Origin: Rhodococcus sp. ARC_M5
GTDB taxonomy: Bacteria; Actinomycetota; Actinomycetes; Mycobacteriales; Mycobacteriaceae
Assembly: GCF_022810405.1 (NCBI RefSeq)
Contig: NZ_JALGQE010000003.1
Location: 310,001 to 374,000 of the forward strand
DNA length: 64,000 nt
Direction of reading: 5' to 3'
The notes beneath the pieces are model-generated. The model ran no database searches. It was given only the letters and a program-made list of their open reading frames with translations, and was not told where the DNA came from. Every line of letters begins with the position of its first letter. Within the stretch, counting starts at the first letter, position 1. A program made the translations under genes and the position numbers. Shown one piece after another: positions 26,586-34,590 of the stretch.

Positions 26586-27346
26586 GGGCTCGCGGTGCCG
26601 TGTCGTCCCGCACCCGATGCGAATCTGCTCGCGCCGCTCAGCGCGTCGGCGTTGATCGAGATCGCTCCGTGCCGAAACTCGTTCTTCAGGGCGGACTCCT
26701 CGTCGAGGCCGTCCTGTTCGAGGAGGGACAGTCGGTCCTCACGCATACACGTCTGCGGGAGCAACGCGAGTTCGGCGGCCAGGGCCTCCGCTTCCGACCG
26801 AGCCCGGCCCACCGGAACCACTCGGGTGACGAGTCCGATGTTCAGCGCTTCCTCGGCATCGACGGCACGACCGGTGAGGATCATGTCCATCGCTCGGCCG
26901 GTGCCGACGATGCGTGGCAATCGCACCGTGCCGCCGTCGATCAGTGGAACTCCCCAGCGCCGGCAGAACACACCGAACGTCGCGTCGTCCTCGGCGATCC
27001 GTAGGTCGCACCACAGGGCGAGTTCGAGTCCGCCCGCGACGGCGTACCCCGACACAGCTGCGATGACCGGCTTGGACAATCGCATTCGCGTCGGGCCCAT
27101 CGGACCGTCGCCGTGTTCGGTGGCGTGGTTCGAGCGCGGTGTGCCCAGGGCCTTGAGGTCTGCTCCCGAGCAGAATGTGCCGCCCTCGCCCCACAGCACT
27201 GCGACCGAGGCGGATTCGTCGGCGTCGAACTCCTCGAACGCCTGAATCAACTCCTGGGCAGTGGGGCCGTCGACGGCATTGCGTGCCTCCGGGCGCGACA
27301 GGACGATGGTGGTGACGGGGCCTGATCGTTCGATCCGTACCGGCAT
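26582..27346 (-). CDS. Enoyl-CoA hydratase/isomerase (crotonase) family
   Basis: 254 residues. Crotonase fold: RPEARNAVDGPTAQEL, oxyanion-hole segments FCSGADLKALG and VSGYAVAGGLELALWCDLRIAEDDATFG, then RRWGVPLIDGGTVRLPRIVG. The Glu pair of classical hydratases is not fully kept: GGLE is present, but the second Glu region reads LIDGG, so hydratase activity cannot be assumed. First gene of a two-gene operon with the acyltransferase-like gene and divergent from the TetR gene across 60 bp containing a palindrome. Confidence 0.9.
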   Translation of the reverse strand: MPVRIERSGPVTTIVLSRPEARNAVDGPTAQELIQAFEEFDADESASVAVLWGEGGTFCSGADLKALGTPRSNHATEHGDGPMGPTRMRLSKPVIAAVSGYAVAGGLELALWCDLRIAEDDATFGVFCRRWGVPLIDGGTVRLPRIVGTGRAMDMILTGRAVDAEEALNIGLVTRVVPVGRARSEAEALAAELALLPQTCMREDRLSLLEQDGLDEESALKNEFRHGAISINADALSGASRFASGAGRHGTASP

Positions 27347-27376
27347 GGTTCCGAACTTACTCGAGTCCCCTTGCGT

Positions 27377-27397
27377 GAAGCGCTGAATCAGTGCTTC
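27377..27397. promoter_or_regulatory. 21-bp near-perfect palindrome, TetR-operator candidate
   Basis: GAAGCGCTGA (27377-27386), central A, TCAGTGCTTC (27388-27397): nine of ten arm positions are complementary. It lies 9 bp upstream of the TetR start and 30 bp upstream of the divergent enoyl-CoA hydratase start, as expected of an autoregulated operator shared by both directions. Confidence 0.7.
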
Positions 27398-27406
27398 AAT
27401 CCTTCA

Positions 27407-28009
27407 ATGCCCTACCGGCGAACGCCCGCAGTGCAGGCCAGGCTCGATGCCGGCCGCACGAAACTCCTCGCTGCCGCCGTCGAGGTTCTGTCCACGAAGG
27501 GATACGCGGGCTTGTCGGTGGCCTCGGTCGCCGCGGCTGCCGGTGTGTCGGCGGGCAGCGTCTACACGCACTTCGACCGCAAATCCGATCTGGTCGTCGA
27601 GATCTTTCGCCAGGTCTGCACCCGAGAAGTGGCTGCGGTGGTCGCCGTCGCCGCACACGGCAGCACGTCCGAGCGAGTCGCCGCGGTGGTCCAGACCTTC
27701 GCCGGGCGGGCCCTGAAGAACCGCACGATGGCGTACGCGCTGCTTGCCGAACCGGTCGATCCTGCTGTGGACGCCGAGCGGTTGGTGTTCCGCCGCAAAT
27801 TCACCGCTGCCTTCGCCGACGCGATCGTGGCAGGAATCGCGGCCGGAGAAATTCCCGATCAGGACGCGGCGATCTCGGCCGCAGGCCTTGTCGGTGCCGT
27901 CGGCGAAGTGCTGGTCGGTCCGTTGTCCTCGCACGAGTCGGTGGACGTGGTTCCCGGGCTCGTTGCTTATTCGTTGCGTGCGTTAGGAGTTCGAATTGAG
28001 CACACATGA
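27407..28009 (+). CDS. TetR-family transcriptional regulator
   Basis: 200 residues. N-terminal helix-turn-helix: LLAAAVEVLSTKGYAGLSVASVAAAAGVSAGSVYTHFDRKSDLV. The C-terminal ligand domain is not specific. The ATG at 27407 is preferred to an upstream GTG inside the palindrome. Its 3' end overlaps the AidB-like gene by 14 bp, so both are translated from one message. The palindrome upstream suggests autoregulation and control of the divergent hydratase operon, with an acyl-CoA as a plausible ligand. Confidence 0.92.
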   Translation: MPYRRTPAVQARLDAGRTKLLAAAVEVLSTKGYAGLSVASVAAAAGVSAGSVYTHFDRKSDLVVEIFRQVCTREVAAVVAVAAHGSTSERVAAVVQTFAGRALKNRTMAYALLAEPVDPAVDAERLVFRRKFTAAFADAIVAGIAAGEIPDQDAAISAAGLVGAVGEVLVGPLSSHESVDVVPGLVAYSLRALGVRIEHT

Positions 28010-29612
28010 GGTATTCAATCAGGCAGTCGCTCTGACGCCCTACGACGTGTCCGACGACGCGTCGCTGCTGGAGGGCCTCGACCGGGCCGGGGGAGGTTGG
28101 GCGGTCGACGAGGTGCGACTCCTGGGTGCTCGCGCAGGCGGAGTCGAGGCCCAGGAGTGGGGCAGGCTCGCCAACGAGAACCCGCCGTTGCTGAAAACTC
28201 ACGATCGATACGGCCATCGCATCGACGAGGTCGAATTCCATCCGCACTGGCACGATCTGATGGCCGTCGCGGTCCAGCACGGACTGCACGCCAGCCCGTG
28301 GACCGCCGATCGAGTGGGTGTACACGTGGCCCGCGCCGCGAAGTTCTACGTGTGGGGACAAGCCGAGGCCGGCCATATGTGCCCCATTTCGATGACCTAC
28401 GCCGTCGTTCCGGCGTTGCGGCACAACCCTTCTCTGGCCGCACAGTACGAGCCATTGTTGGCGTCCCGGGAGTACGACTTCGGACTGCGCGTGCCTTCGA
28501 GCAAACGCGGCCTGATCGCCGGTATGTCGATGACGGAGAAGCAAGGCGGTTCGGACGTTCGGGCGAACACAACCACGGCCACGCCGTCGTCGGACGGAAC
28601 ATACTCGATCGTCGGCCACAAGTGGTTCACGTCGGCACCGATGTCGGACATGTTCCTGACGTTGGCCCAGGCACCCGGCGGACTGTCGTGTTTCCTGTTG
28701 CCGCGGGTGCTGCCCGACGGTACCCGCAACCGAATGATGCTGCAGCGCTTGAAGGACAAGCTCGGCAACAAGTCGAATGCATCCGGCGAGCTCGAGTATC
28801 ACGGGGCCACCGGCTGGCTCGTCGGCGAAGAAGGTCGTGGCGTGCGCACCATCATCGAGATGGTCAACATGACCCGGCTGGACTGCGTCATCGGGTCCGC
28901 GGCCGGAATTCGCAACGCCACCGTGCGCGCAGTCCATCATGCGCGACACCGAGCCGCATTCGGAGCCGCGCTCGTCGATCAGCCGCTGATGCGAAACGTA
29001 TTGGCAGACTTGACTATCGAATCGGAGGCAGCGACGGCCGCCATGATTCGCCTGGCGCAGGCCACCGACGGCTCGGCCCGCGGCGACGAACAGGAGAGTG
29101 CGCTGCGCCGAATCGCGTTGGCCGTCACCAAGTACTGGGTGTGCAAACGAGCGCCGGCCCACGCCGCCGAAGCACTCGAATGTCTCGGTGGCAACGGCTA
29201 TGTCGAGGAATCCGGTATGCCTCGGTTGTTCCGCGAATCGACGCTGATGTCGATCTGGGAAGGCTCCGGCAACGTCGCCGCACTCGACTCCCTCCGCGCA
29301 CTGGCCCGTCAACCCGACAGCGTCGAGGCGTTCTTCGGTGAGATCGGCAAGGCGTCGGGTGTGGATTCTCGCCTCGACGACGCCATCTCCCGCGTCGGCA
29401 AGGAACTCTCCGACACCTCCGACATGGAATACCGGGCTCGAAGAGTCGTCGAGCTCATGGCGCTGACCTTCCAGGGCGCGCAGTTGGTGATGCACGGGAA
29501 TTCCGCTGTCGCCGAAGCCTTCTGCGCCAGTCGACTCGACCGAGACTGGGGCATCGCCTTCGGCACCCTGCCGACGGGAGTGGATACCGGGGCGGTGTTG
29601 GCGCGGGTGTGA
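27996..29612 (+). CDS. AidB-like acyl-CoA dehydrogenase family flavoprotein
   Basis: 538 residues from a TTG at 27996 that follows AGGAG at seven-base spacing. The N-terminus THEVFNQAVALTPYDVSDDASLLEGLDRAGGGW and the blocks RLANENPPLLKTHDRYGHRIDEVEFHPHWHDLM and GHMCPISMTYAVVPAL match E. coli AidB rather than ordinary acyl-CoA dehydrogenases. The flavin-binding SMTEKQGGSDVRANTT and C-terminal CLGGNGYVEESGMPRLFRESTLMSIWEGSGNV are also AidB-like. AidB is linked to protection from DNA alkylation and has isovaleryl-CoA dehydrogenase activity. Coupled to the preceding TetR gene by a 14-bp overlap. Confidence 0.9.
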   Translation: MSTHEVFNQAVALTPYDVSDDASLLEGLDRAGGGWAVDEVRLLGARAGGVEAQEWGRLANENPPLLKTHDRYGHRIDEVEFHPHWHDLMAVAVQHGLHASPWTADRVGVHVARAAKFYVWGQAEAGHMCPISMTYAVVPALRHNPSLAAQYEPLLASREYDFGLRVPSSKRGLIAGMSMTEKQGGSDVRANTTTATPSSDGTYSIVGHKWFTSAPMSDMFLTLAQAPGGLSCFLLPRVLPDGTRNRMMLQRLKDKLGNKSNASGELEYHGATGWLVGEEGRGVRTIIEMVNMTRLDCVIGSAAGIRNATVRAVHHARHRAAFGAALVDQPLMRNVLADLTIESEAATAAMIRLAQATDGSARGDEQESALRRIALAVTKYWVCKRAPAHAAEALECLGGNGYVEESGMPRLFRESTLMSIWEGSGNVAALDSLRALARQPDSVEAFFGEIGKASGVDSRLDDAISRVGKELSDTSDMEYRARRVVELMALTFQGAQLVMHGNSAVAEAFCASRLDRDWGIAFGTLPTGVDTGAVLARV

Positions 29613-29639
29613 TGCGGCGGGTCGGCTCTGGGGGGATCG

Positions 29640-29697
29640 GCTCCCCACATTCGGAAATGTGACGCTGATCGGAGTCGGTTATCCGAAACTGGGGAGC
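29640..29697. repeat. Palindrome A, 3' flank of AbiEi-DUF559 cassette 1
   Basis: Outer arms GCTCCCCA (29640-29647) and TGGGGAGC (29690-29697) and inner arms TTCGGA (29650-29655) and TCCGAA (29682-29687) are perfectly complementary, with a 2x2 internal loop between them and GAC/GTC pairing further in. The right half overlaps the last codons and stop of the cassette gene. A second copy in the same orientation lies at 30697-30756. It could also act as a bidirectional terminator between the AidB-like gene and the nuclease-like gene. Confidence 0.9.
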
Positions 29698-30647
29698 TGA
29701 TTGGGCACCAGCCGCTGGTCTCCGAACCACCCGGCCGGCGTAGGAAGGCCTGCCGCGCGGGCGAAGGCCTGCTCGAAGCGGTGAAGTAGTGTTCGAGGAT
29801 CGTTCAGGTCCCGCCAATTCCACCGCACGATCACCCACCCCAACTCGCGGAGCCGGTCCTCTCGATACTTTTCGTCGAGCAGTACCCGCTTGGAGTCGTA
29901 CTTCGATTCGCCGTCGAACTCACCGATCACTTTGAACTCCCAGAACAGAAAGTCGACCCGTCCGACGAAGCGGCCCGCACCGTCGTACACCCATTGATTG
30001 AGCAGCGGAGTCGGTAGGGGAAGCGTCTCGAAGAGCACCCGACTTCGAGATTCGCCGACGCTCTCGCTGCGCCCGCTCATCAGTGACACCGCTCGTCGGG
30101 CGGCGGAGATGCCGGTGCGGAACCGTGCCGACTCCACCGCCGTCGACAGTGCGTCGGAATCGGTGTGGCCGGACCTCAGTGCGCTGTCGCCTACACACAC
30201 GGACCGTTCGACGGTCGTGGTGCGCGCGATGTCGACGATGGTGCGGGCTGCCGTGGTGACCGGAAAGCCGTTGATCGTCGTACGCTCGGTGGGATCCAGC
30301 GTGGTGCCGTGGAGGATTCGGAGCGGGCGGCGTTTGCTGGCGTAGTCGAGTCCGTGCGTCATGTGCACCTTGTCCAGCGGTAGCTGCCAGATGTCGAAGT
30401 CCCAGGCGATGGCCGCCGAGACGTGGCTGAGCACGTGGTCCGCAGGCGCGGATGTCAGATAAGACCGCGCCAGCAAGGAGTGTCTTTCGGTCGGACTCGC
30501 TGATTGCAGAACCGCATGCGGCACGTAGAACCCCGGCCTCAGAACCGACAGTTCACCGGTGCGGCGAAGTCTCCGCAGGTCGTCGTCGGTCAAGCCGAAC
30601 GCGAGCGCATCGGCTCGGGTGAACAGATCCGTCTGGGGTAAGTCCAT
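29679..30647 (-). CDS. AbiEi-like wHTH / DUF559 nuclease-domain protein (cassette 1)
   Basis: 322 residues. The N-terminus (about 1-45, FTRADALAFGLTDDDLRRLRRTGELSVLRPGFYVP) is the winged-helix start of AbiEi-type antitoxins, followed by the usual middle domain (LSHVSAAIAWDFDIW, TTAARTIVDIAR). The C-terminal 120 residues are DUF559/Vsr-like, of the PD-(D/E)XK superfamily: E199, D232 in GRVDFLFW, E243-F-D245-G in IGEFDGESKY, then DRLRELGWVIVRWNW. No AbiEii toxin gene is adjacent. The 3' end runs into palindrome A, so the last residues (NQLPSFG) are encoded by it, and palindrome B lies 50 bp upstream. Same architecture as the gene at 50526-51389. Whether it cuts DNA is unproven. Confidence 0.8.
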   Translation of the reverse strand: MDLPQTDLFTRADALAFGLTDDDLRRLRRTGELSVLRPGFYVPHAVLQSASPTERHSLLARSYLTSAPADHVLSHVSAAIAWDFDIWQLPLDKVHMTHGLDYASKRRPLRILHGTTLDPTERTTINGFPVTTAARTIVDIARTTTVERSVCVGDSALRSGHTDSDALSTAVESARFRTGISAARRAVSLMSGRSESVGESRSRVLFETLPLPTPLLNQWVYDGAGRFVGRVDFLFWEFKVIGEFDGESKYDSKRVLLDEKYREDRLRELGWVIVRWNWRDLNDPRTLLHRFEQAFARAAGLPTPAGWFGDQRLVPNQLPSFG

Positions 30648-30696
30648 GACTGCTTGGACGCGCCGGGTGGTCGATCGGATCCATCAGCAACGGAAA

Positions 30697-30756
30697 AGCT
30701 CCCCACATTTGGATATTCGACGCCGATCGGAGGCGGATATCCAAAAGTGGGGAGCT
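30697..30756. repeat. Palindrome B, 5' flank of AbiEi-DUF559 cassette 1
   Basis: AGCTCCCCAC (30697-30706) with GTGGGGAGCT (30747-30756), TTTGGATAT (30708-30716) with ATATCCAAA (30737-30745), and CGCC with GGCG around a GATCGGA loop: three nested perfect stems separated by single mismatches or short gaps. It copies palindrome A in the same orientation. The TTCGGA/TCCGAA pair of A is TTTGGA/TCCAAA here, a compensatory change. It sits between pgi (stop 30775) and the cassette gene start (30647). Confidence 0.9.
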
Positions 30757-30774
30757 GATTCGCGACGGATCGAG

Positions 30775-32424
30775 CTAAACCGAACGACCCCGCTGCGCCC
30801 GGTACCAGCGCACCAGTGCATCGGTCGATGAATCCGACTGTGCAGCAGGAGCTTCGGAGTCCGTCAGTACCGGAGTCAGCTCCAGGGCCTGGGTCTTGCC
30901 GAGTTCGACGCCCCACTGATCGTAGGAGTCGACTCCCCAGATGACGCCTTCGACGAAGACCTGATGCTCGTACAGGGCGATCAACTGGCCGACGACCGAC
31001 GGGGTGAGCTTGGGGGCGAGGATCGAGGTGGACGGTCGATTGCCCGGCATCACCTTGTGCGGCACCACATCTGCCGGGGTGTCCTCGGCGGCGATCTCCT
31101 CGGCGGTCTTGCCGAAGGCGAGCACCTTGGTCTGTGCGAAGAAGTTGCTCATCAGCAGGTCGTGCATCGAGCCGGTGCCGTCGCGGGTGGGCAGATCGTC
31201 GGTGGGCTCGGCGAAACCGATGAAGTCCGCAGGCACCAAACGTGTTCCCTGGTGCAGCAATTGGTAGAAGGCATGCTGACCGTTGGTGCCCGGCTCGCCC
31301 CAGAAGATCTCGCCGGTCGGCGTGGTGACGGGGGAGCCGTCGGCCTTGACGGACTTGCCGTTCGACTCCATCGTCAGCTGCTGCAGGTAGGCCGCAAAGC
31401 GCGAGAGGTCATTCGAATACGGCAGCACCGCACGGGTTTCCGCACCGAAGAACGAGCTGTACCACAGGCCGATGAGGCCGAGCAGCACCGGTGCGTTCTC
31501 GGCCAACGGCGTCAACCGGAAGTGCTCGTCGATGCGATGAAAGCCGTCGAGGAACTCGCCGAACGCTTCCTTGCCCACAACGGCCATGACCGACAATCCG
31601 ATGGCCGAATCGACGGAGTAGCGTCCGCCCACCCAATCCCAGAAACCGAACATGTTGGCGGTGTCGATACCGAAGTCCGCGACGCGCTCGGCGTTGGTGG
31701 ACACGGCGACGAAATGCTTGGCCACGGCGTCTTCCCCGAGCGCGTCGACGAGCCAGCGCCGGGCGGCGGTGGCGTTCGTCAGCGTTTCGAGAGTGGAGAA
31801 CGTCTTCGACGCGATGATGAACAGCGTCGATGCGGGGTCGAGTCCGTCGAGTGCGCCGACGAGATCAGCGGGGTCGACGTTGGAGACGAACTTCGCGGAG
31901 ATCCCGGCGTCGGCGTAGTGGCGGAGCGCGTTGTAGACCATGACCGGTCCGAGATCGGATCCGCCGATGCCGATGTTGACGACGGTGGAGATCTTCTCGC
32001 CTGTTGCACCGACCCACTCGCCCGAACGTACTCGATCGGTGAATTCGCCCATGGCCGTGAGGACTTCGTGTACATCCGCAACCACGTTCTGGCCGTCGAC
32101 GGTCAACGACGCGTCGGCGGGAAGGCGCAGTGCAGTGTGCAGAACCGCGCGGTCCTCGGAGGTGTTGATGTGTTCTCCCGCGAACATCGCGTCGCGCTTG
32201 CCTTCGACATCGGCGGTGTGGGCGAGTTCGATGAGCAACTCGACGGTCTCACGAGTGATGCGGTGCTTGCTGTAGTCGATGTGCAGATCGGCAGCATCGA
32301 GAGTGAAGTTGCGCGTTCGGTCGGCGTCCTCGGCGAACAACGTCCGCAGGTGAGTATCGGCAATCGCGGAGTGGTGATCGGTCAGCTTCTGCCAGGCATC
32401 CGTGCCGGTGATATCGACGCTCAT
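30775..32424 (-). CDS. pgi: Glucose-6-phosphate isomerase
   Basis: 549 residues, normal for bacterial Pgi. It interconverts glucose-6-phosphate and fructose-6-phosphate. Signature segments: [45 protein letters not shown]-like [13 protein letters not shown], the catalytic Glu/His region [12 protein letters not shown] and [18 protein letters not shown], and QWGVELGK near the end. The ATG at 32424 (MSVDITG) is preferred over one three codons earlier. First gene of the block shared with M. tuberculosis (Rv0946c). Confidence 0.97.
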   Translation of the reverse strand: MSVDITGTDAWQKLTDHHSAIADTHLRTLFAEDADRTRNFTLDAADLHIDYSKHRITRETVELLIELAHTADVEGKRDAMFAGEHINTSEDRAVLHTALRLPADASLTVDGQNVVADVHEVLTAMGEFTDRVRSGEWVGATGEKISTVVNIGIGGSDLGPVMVYNALRHYADAGISAKFVSNVDPADLVGALDGLDPASTLFIIASKTFSTLETLTNATAARRWLVDALGEDAVAKHFVAVSTNAERVADFGIDTANMFGFWDWVGGRYSVDSAIGLSVMAVVGKEAFGEFLDGFHRIDEHFRLTPLAENAPVLLGLIGLWYSSFFGAETRAVLPYSNDLSRFAAYLQQLTMESNGKSVKADGSPVTTPTGEIFWGEPGTNGQHAFYQLLHQGTRLVPADFIGFAEPTDDLPTRDGTGSMHDLLMSNFFAQTKVLAFGKTAEEIAAEDTPADVVPHKVMPGNRPSTSILAPKLTPSVVGQLIALYEHQVFVEGVIWGVDSYDQWGVELGKTQALELTPVLTDSEAPAAQSDSSTDALVRWYRAQRGRSV

Positions 32425-32505
32425 ACCAACCAACAGTAATCCCGTGCACAGTCACGCGCGCGTCGTTCTCGTTTGTATCCGGCACTGCGGAGGCATCATG
32501 GAGGT

Positions 32506-33957
32506 ATGGACCAACGTGCATTGATCGAATCGATTCCGGCAAAACTGTGGATCGGCGGCAAGGCCGTCGACGCCGAGGGAGGCAAGACGTTCGCGGTGAA
32601 CGATCCCGCGACCGGGAAGCCGCTGACCGAGGTGGCCGACGCCTCCCCGGCCGACGCGATGAAGGCGCTCGACGCGGCCGCTGCAGCGCAGAAGAGTTGG
32701 GCGGCAACACCGCCCCGCGAGCGCAGTGAGATTCTGCGGGCGGCGTTCGAGAAGGTCACCGAACGCGCCGACGACATCGCCCTGCTGATGACCCTGGAGA
32801 TGGGCAAGGCACTGGCGGAGTCCAAGGCCGAGGTGAAGTACGGTGCCGAGTTCTTCCGGTGGTTCGCGGAGGAAGCCGTACGCATCGGTGGCCGCTTCAC
32901 CCCGGCGCCGGCAGGCAACGGACGAATTCTCGTCACCAAGGCTCCGGTGGGTCCGGTCCTGGCCATCACCCCGTGGAACTTTCCGTTGGCGATGGGCACC
33001 AGGAAGATCGGGCCCGCTCTGGCCGCCGGCTGCACCATCGTGGTCAAGCCCGCGCGGGAGACCCCGTTGACGATGCTGCTGCTCGCGCAGATCTTCGACG
33101 AGGTCGGTCTGCCCGAGGGTGTGCTGTCGGTGCTCACCACATCGAAGTCCGGTGACGTCACCGGGCCACTCCTGGAAAATTCACGCTTGCGAAAGCTGAC
33201 GTTCACCGGCTCGACCGGCGTCGGCAAGTCGCTCGTCGAGAAGTCGGCCACCCGCTTGCTGCGCACCTCGATGGAACTCGGTGGCAACGCACCGTTCGTG
33301 GTGTTCGACGACGCGAACATCGACGACGCCGTGGACGGCGCGATGCTCGCCAAGATGCGCAACGGCGGCGAAGCCTGCACCGCGGCGAACCGGCTGCACG
33401 TGCACAACAGCGTCCGCGAGGAGTTCACCACCAAGCTCGTCGCCAAGATGTCCGAGATGAAGCTCGGACCGGGCGTGGATCCCGATACGAAGCTCGGACC
33501 ACTGATCAACGCGGATCAGCTCGAGACCGTGCAGGAACTCGTCGACGACGCGGTGGCCCACGGCGCGTCCGTCGCTCTCGGCGGAGAGGCACCGGGCGGC
33601 GACGGTTACTTCTACCCGGCGACCGTACTCACCGACGTGCCGTCGTCGGCACGGATTCTGAAGGAAGAGGTGTTCGGGCCGGTCGCACCGATCGTCGGTT
33701 TCGACACCGAGCAGGAGGGGATCGACGCCGCGAACGACACCGAATACGGCTTGGCGTCGTACATCTACACCGAGAACCTGGACCGCGCGCTACGGGTGGC
33801 CGACGCCATCGACAGCGGAATGGTCGGTGTCAACCGCGGAGTGATCTCGGACGCGGCCGCGCCGTTCGGGGGAGTGAAGGAATCTGGATTCGGCCGTGAG
33901 GGCGGATCCGAGGGAATCGAGGAATACCTCGAGACGAAGTACATCGCATTGAAGTAG
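32506..33957 (+). CDS. gabD: NAD(P)-dependent succinate-semialdehyde dehydrogenase
   Basis: 483 residues, aldehyde dehydrogenase superfamily. ITPWNFPLAMGTRKIGPALAAGC, the NAD loop FTGSTGVGKSLVEK, general-base Glu in MELGGNAPFVV, and catalytic Cys in NGGEACTAANR. The final PFGGVKESGFGREGGSEGIEEYLETKYI is characteristic of GabD-type enzymes. It oxidises succinic semialdehyde to succinate, feeding the TCA cycle; mycobacteria rely on such enzymes. The ATG at 32506 has GGAGG just upstream. Divergent from pgi. Confidence 0.9.
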   Translation: MDQRALIESIPAKLWIGGKAVDAEGGKTFAVNDPATGKPLTEVADASPADAMKALDAAAAAQKSWAATPPRERSEILRAAFEKVTERADDIALLMTLEMGKALAESKAEVKYGAEFFRWFAEEAVRIGGRFTPAPAGNGRILVTKAPVGPVLAITPWNFPLAMGTRKIGPALAAGCTIVVKPARETPLTMLLLAQIFDEVGLPEGVLSVLTTSKSGDVTGPLLENSRLRKLTFTGSTGVGKSLVEKSATRLLRTSMELGGNAPFVVFDDANIDDAVDGAMLAKMRNGGEACTAANRLHVHNSVREEFTTKLVAKMSEMKLGPGVDPDTKLGPLINADQLETVQELVDDAVAHGASVALGGEAPGGDGYFYPATVLTDVPSSARILKEEVFGPVAPIVGFDTEQEGIDAANDTEYGLASYIYTENLDRALRVADAIDSGMVGVNRGVISDAAAPFGGVKESGFGREGGSEGIEEYLETKYIALK

Positions 33958-34002
33958 AGCTGACGGTTGGGCGTGCACGCAGCGCGCCCAACCGGAGGTC
34001 GA

Positions 34003-34293
34003 TCAGTGGCCGAGGCGACCGCGGCCGAGGCGGAGCAGGAGCATGGCCAGCGTGTGGCCTTCCTGTCCGAGGCTGCTGAAACGCTCGAGAACCTTCATCT
34101 CACGGCTGTGGACCAGACGCGGTCCGCCGGAGGCCATGCGGGTGCGTCCGATGATCTGCGAGACCTCGGAGCGACGTCGCACTGCGGCGAGGATCTCGGC
34201 GTCGAGGCGATCGATTTCCTGGCGCAGGTCGTTGATCTCGGCTTCGCTGGTGGGCACTGCGGTCTCTGATTCGATCTTCGTCGTCATGGCCAT
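34003..34293 (-). CDS. Chorismate mutase (AroQ class)
   Basis: 96 residues. AroQ-type helical motif: INDLRQEIDRLDAEILAAVRRRSEVSQIIGRTR, then RLVHSREMKVLERFSSLG. It converts chorismate to prephenate for Phe and Tyr synthesis. The M. tuberculosis counterpart (Rv0948c) is the small cytoplasmic chorismate mutase activated by DAHP synthase and has the same neighbour, pcrA. The ATG at 34293 has GAGGAGAG at good spacing; frames upstream (to 34338) lack such a site. Confidence 0.9.
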   Translation of the reverse strand: MAMTTKIESETAVPTSEAEINDLRQEIDRLDAEILAAVRRRSEVSQIIGRTRMASGGPRLVHSREMKVLERFSSLGQEGHTLAMLLLRLGRGRLGH

Positions 34294-34590
34294 CGTCTCT
34301 CCTCGGGTCACATCTTGGATCGCTGCGTCGTCCGTCACCGTTACGCCTTTCGTATTCGGAGCTGCATCGCCTGTTGGTTCGGTGCCCGTCTGGAACCAGG
34401 GGCGGTGCGTCTATCGACAGGCTCCTGCGCGCACGACCGAACAACGGCGAACCCGATGCAGGCGATGACGTACGGTTTTTTCGATCACCGATCCAGTGTG
34501 CCATGGGTCAACCGTCCTGAAAAGTCGTCGGTTCGGCCGACGACCACGCGATGTGGGTTTGTCGGTACGCGCCGGTAACCTGACCGGACG

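Noticed and set aside
29613-29639. Short open frames around palindrome-containing intergenic regions (for example about 30590-30916 minus)
   Set aside because: They arise because the palindromes lack stops in several frames; no family match or ribosome-binding site supports them.
29679-30647. AbiE toxin-antitoxin system
   Set aside because: The N-terminus is AbiEi-like, but the C-terminus is a DUF559 domain and no nucleotidyltransferase AbiEii gene lies nearby; the same holds at 50526-51389.
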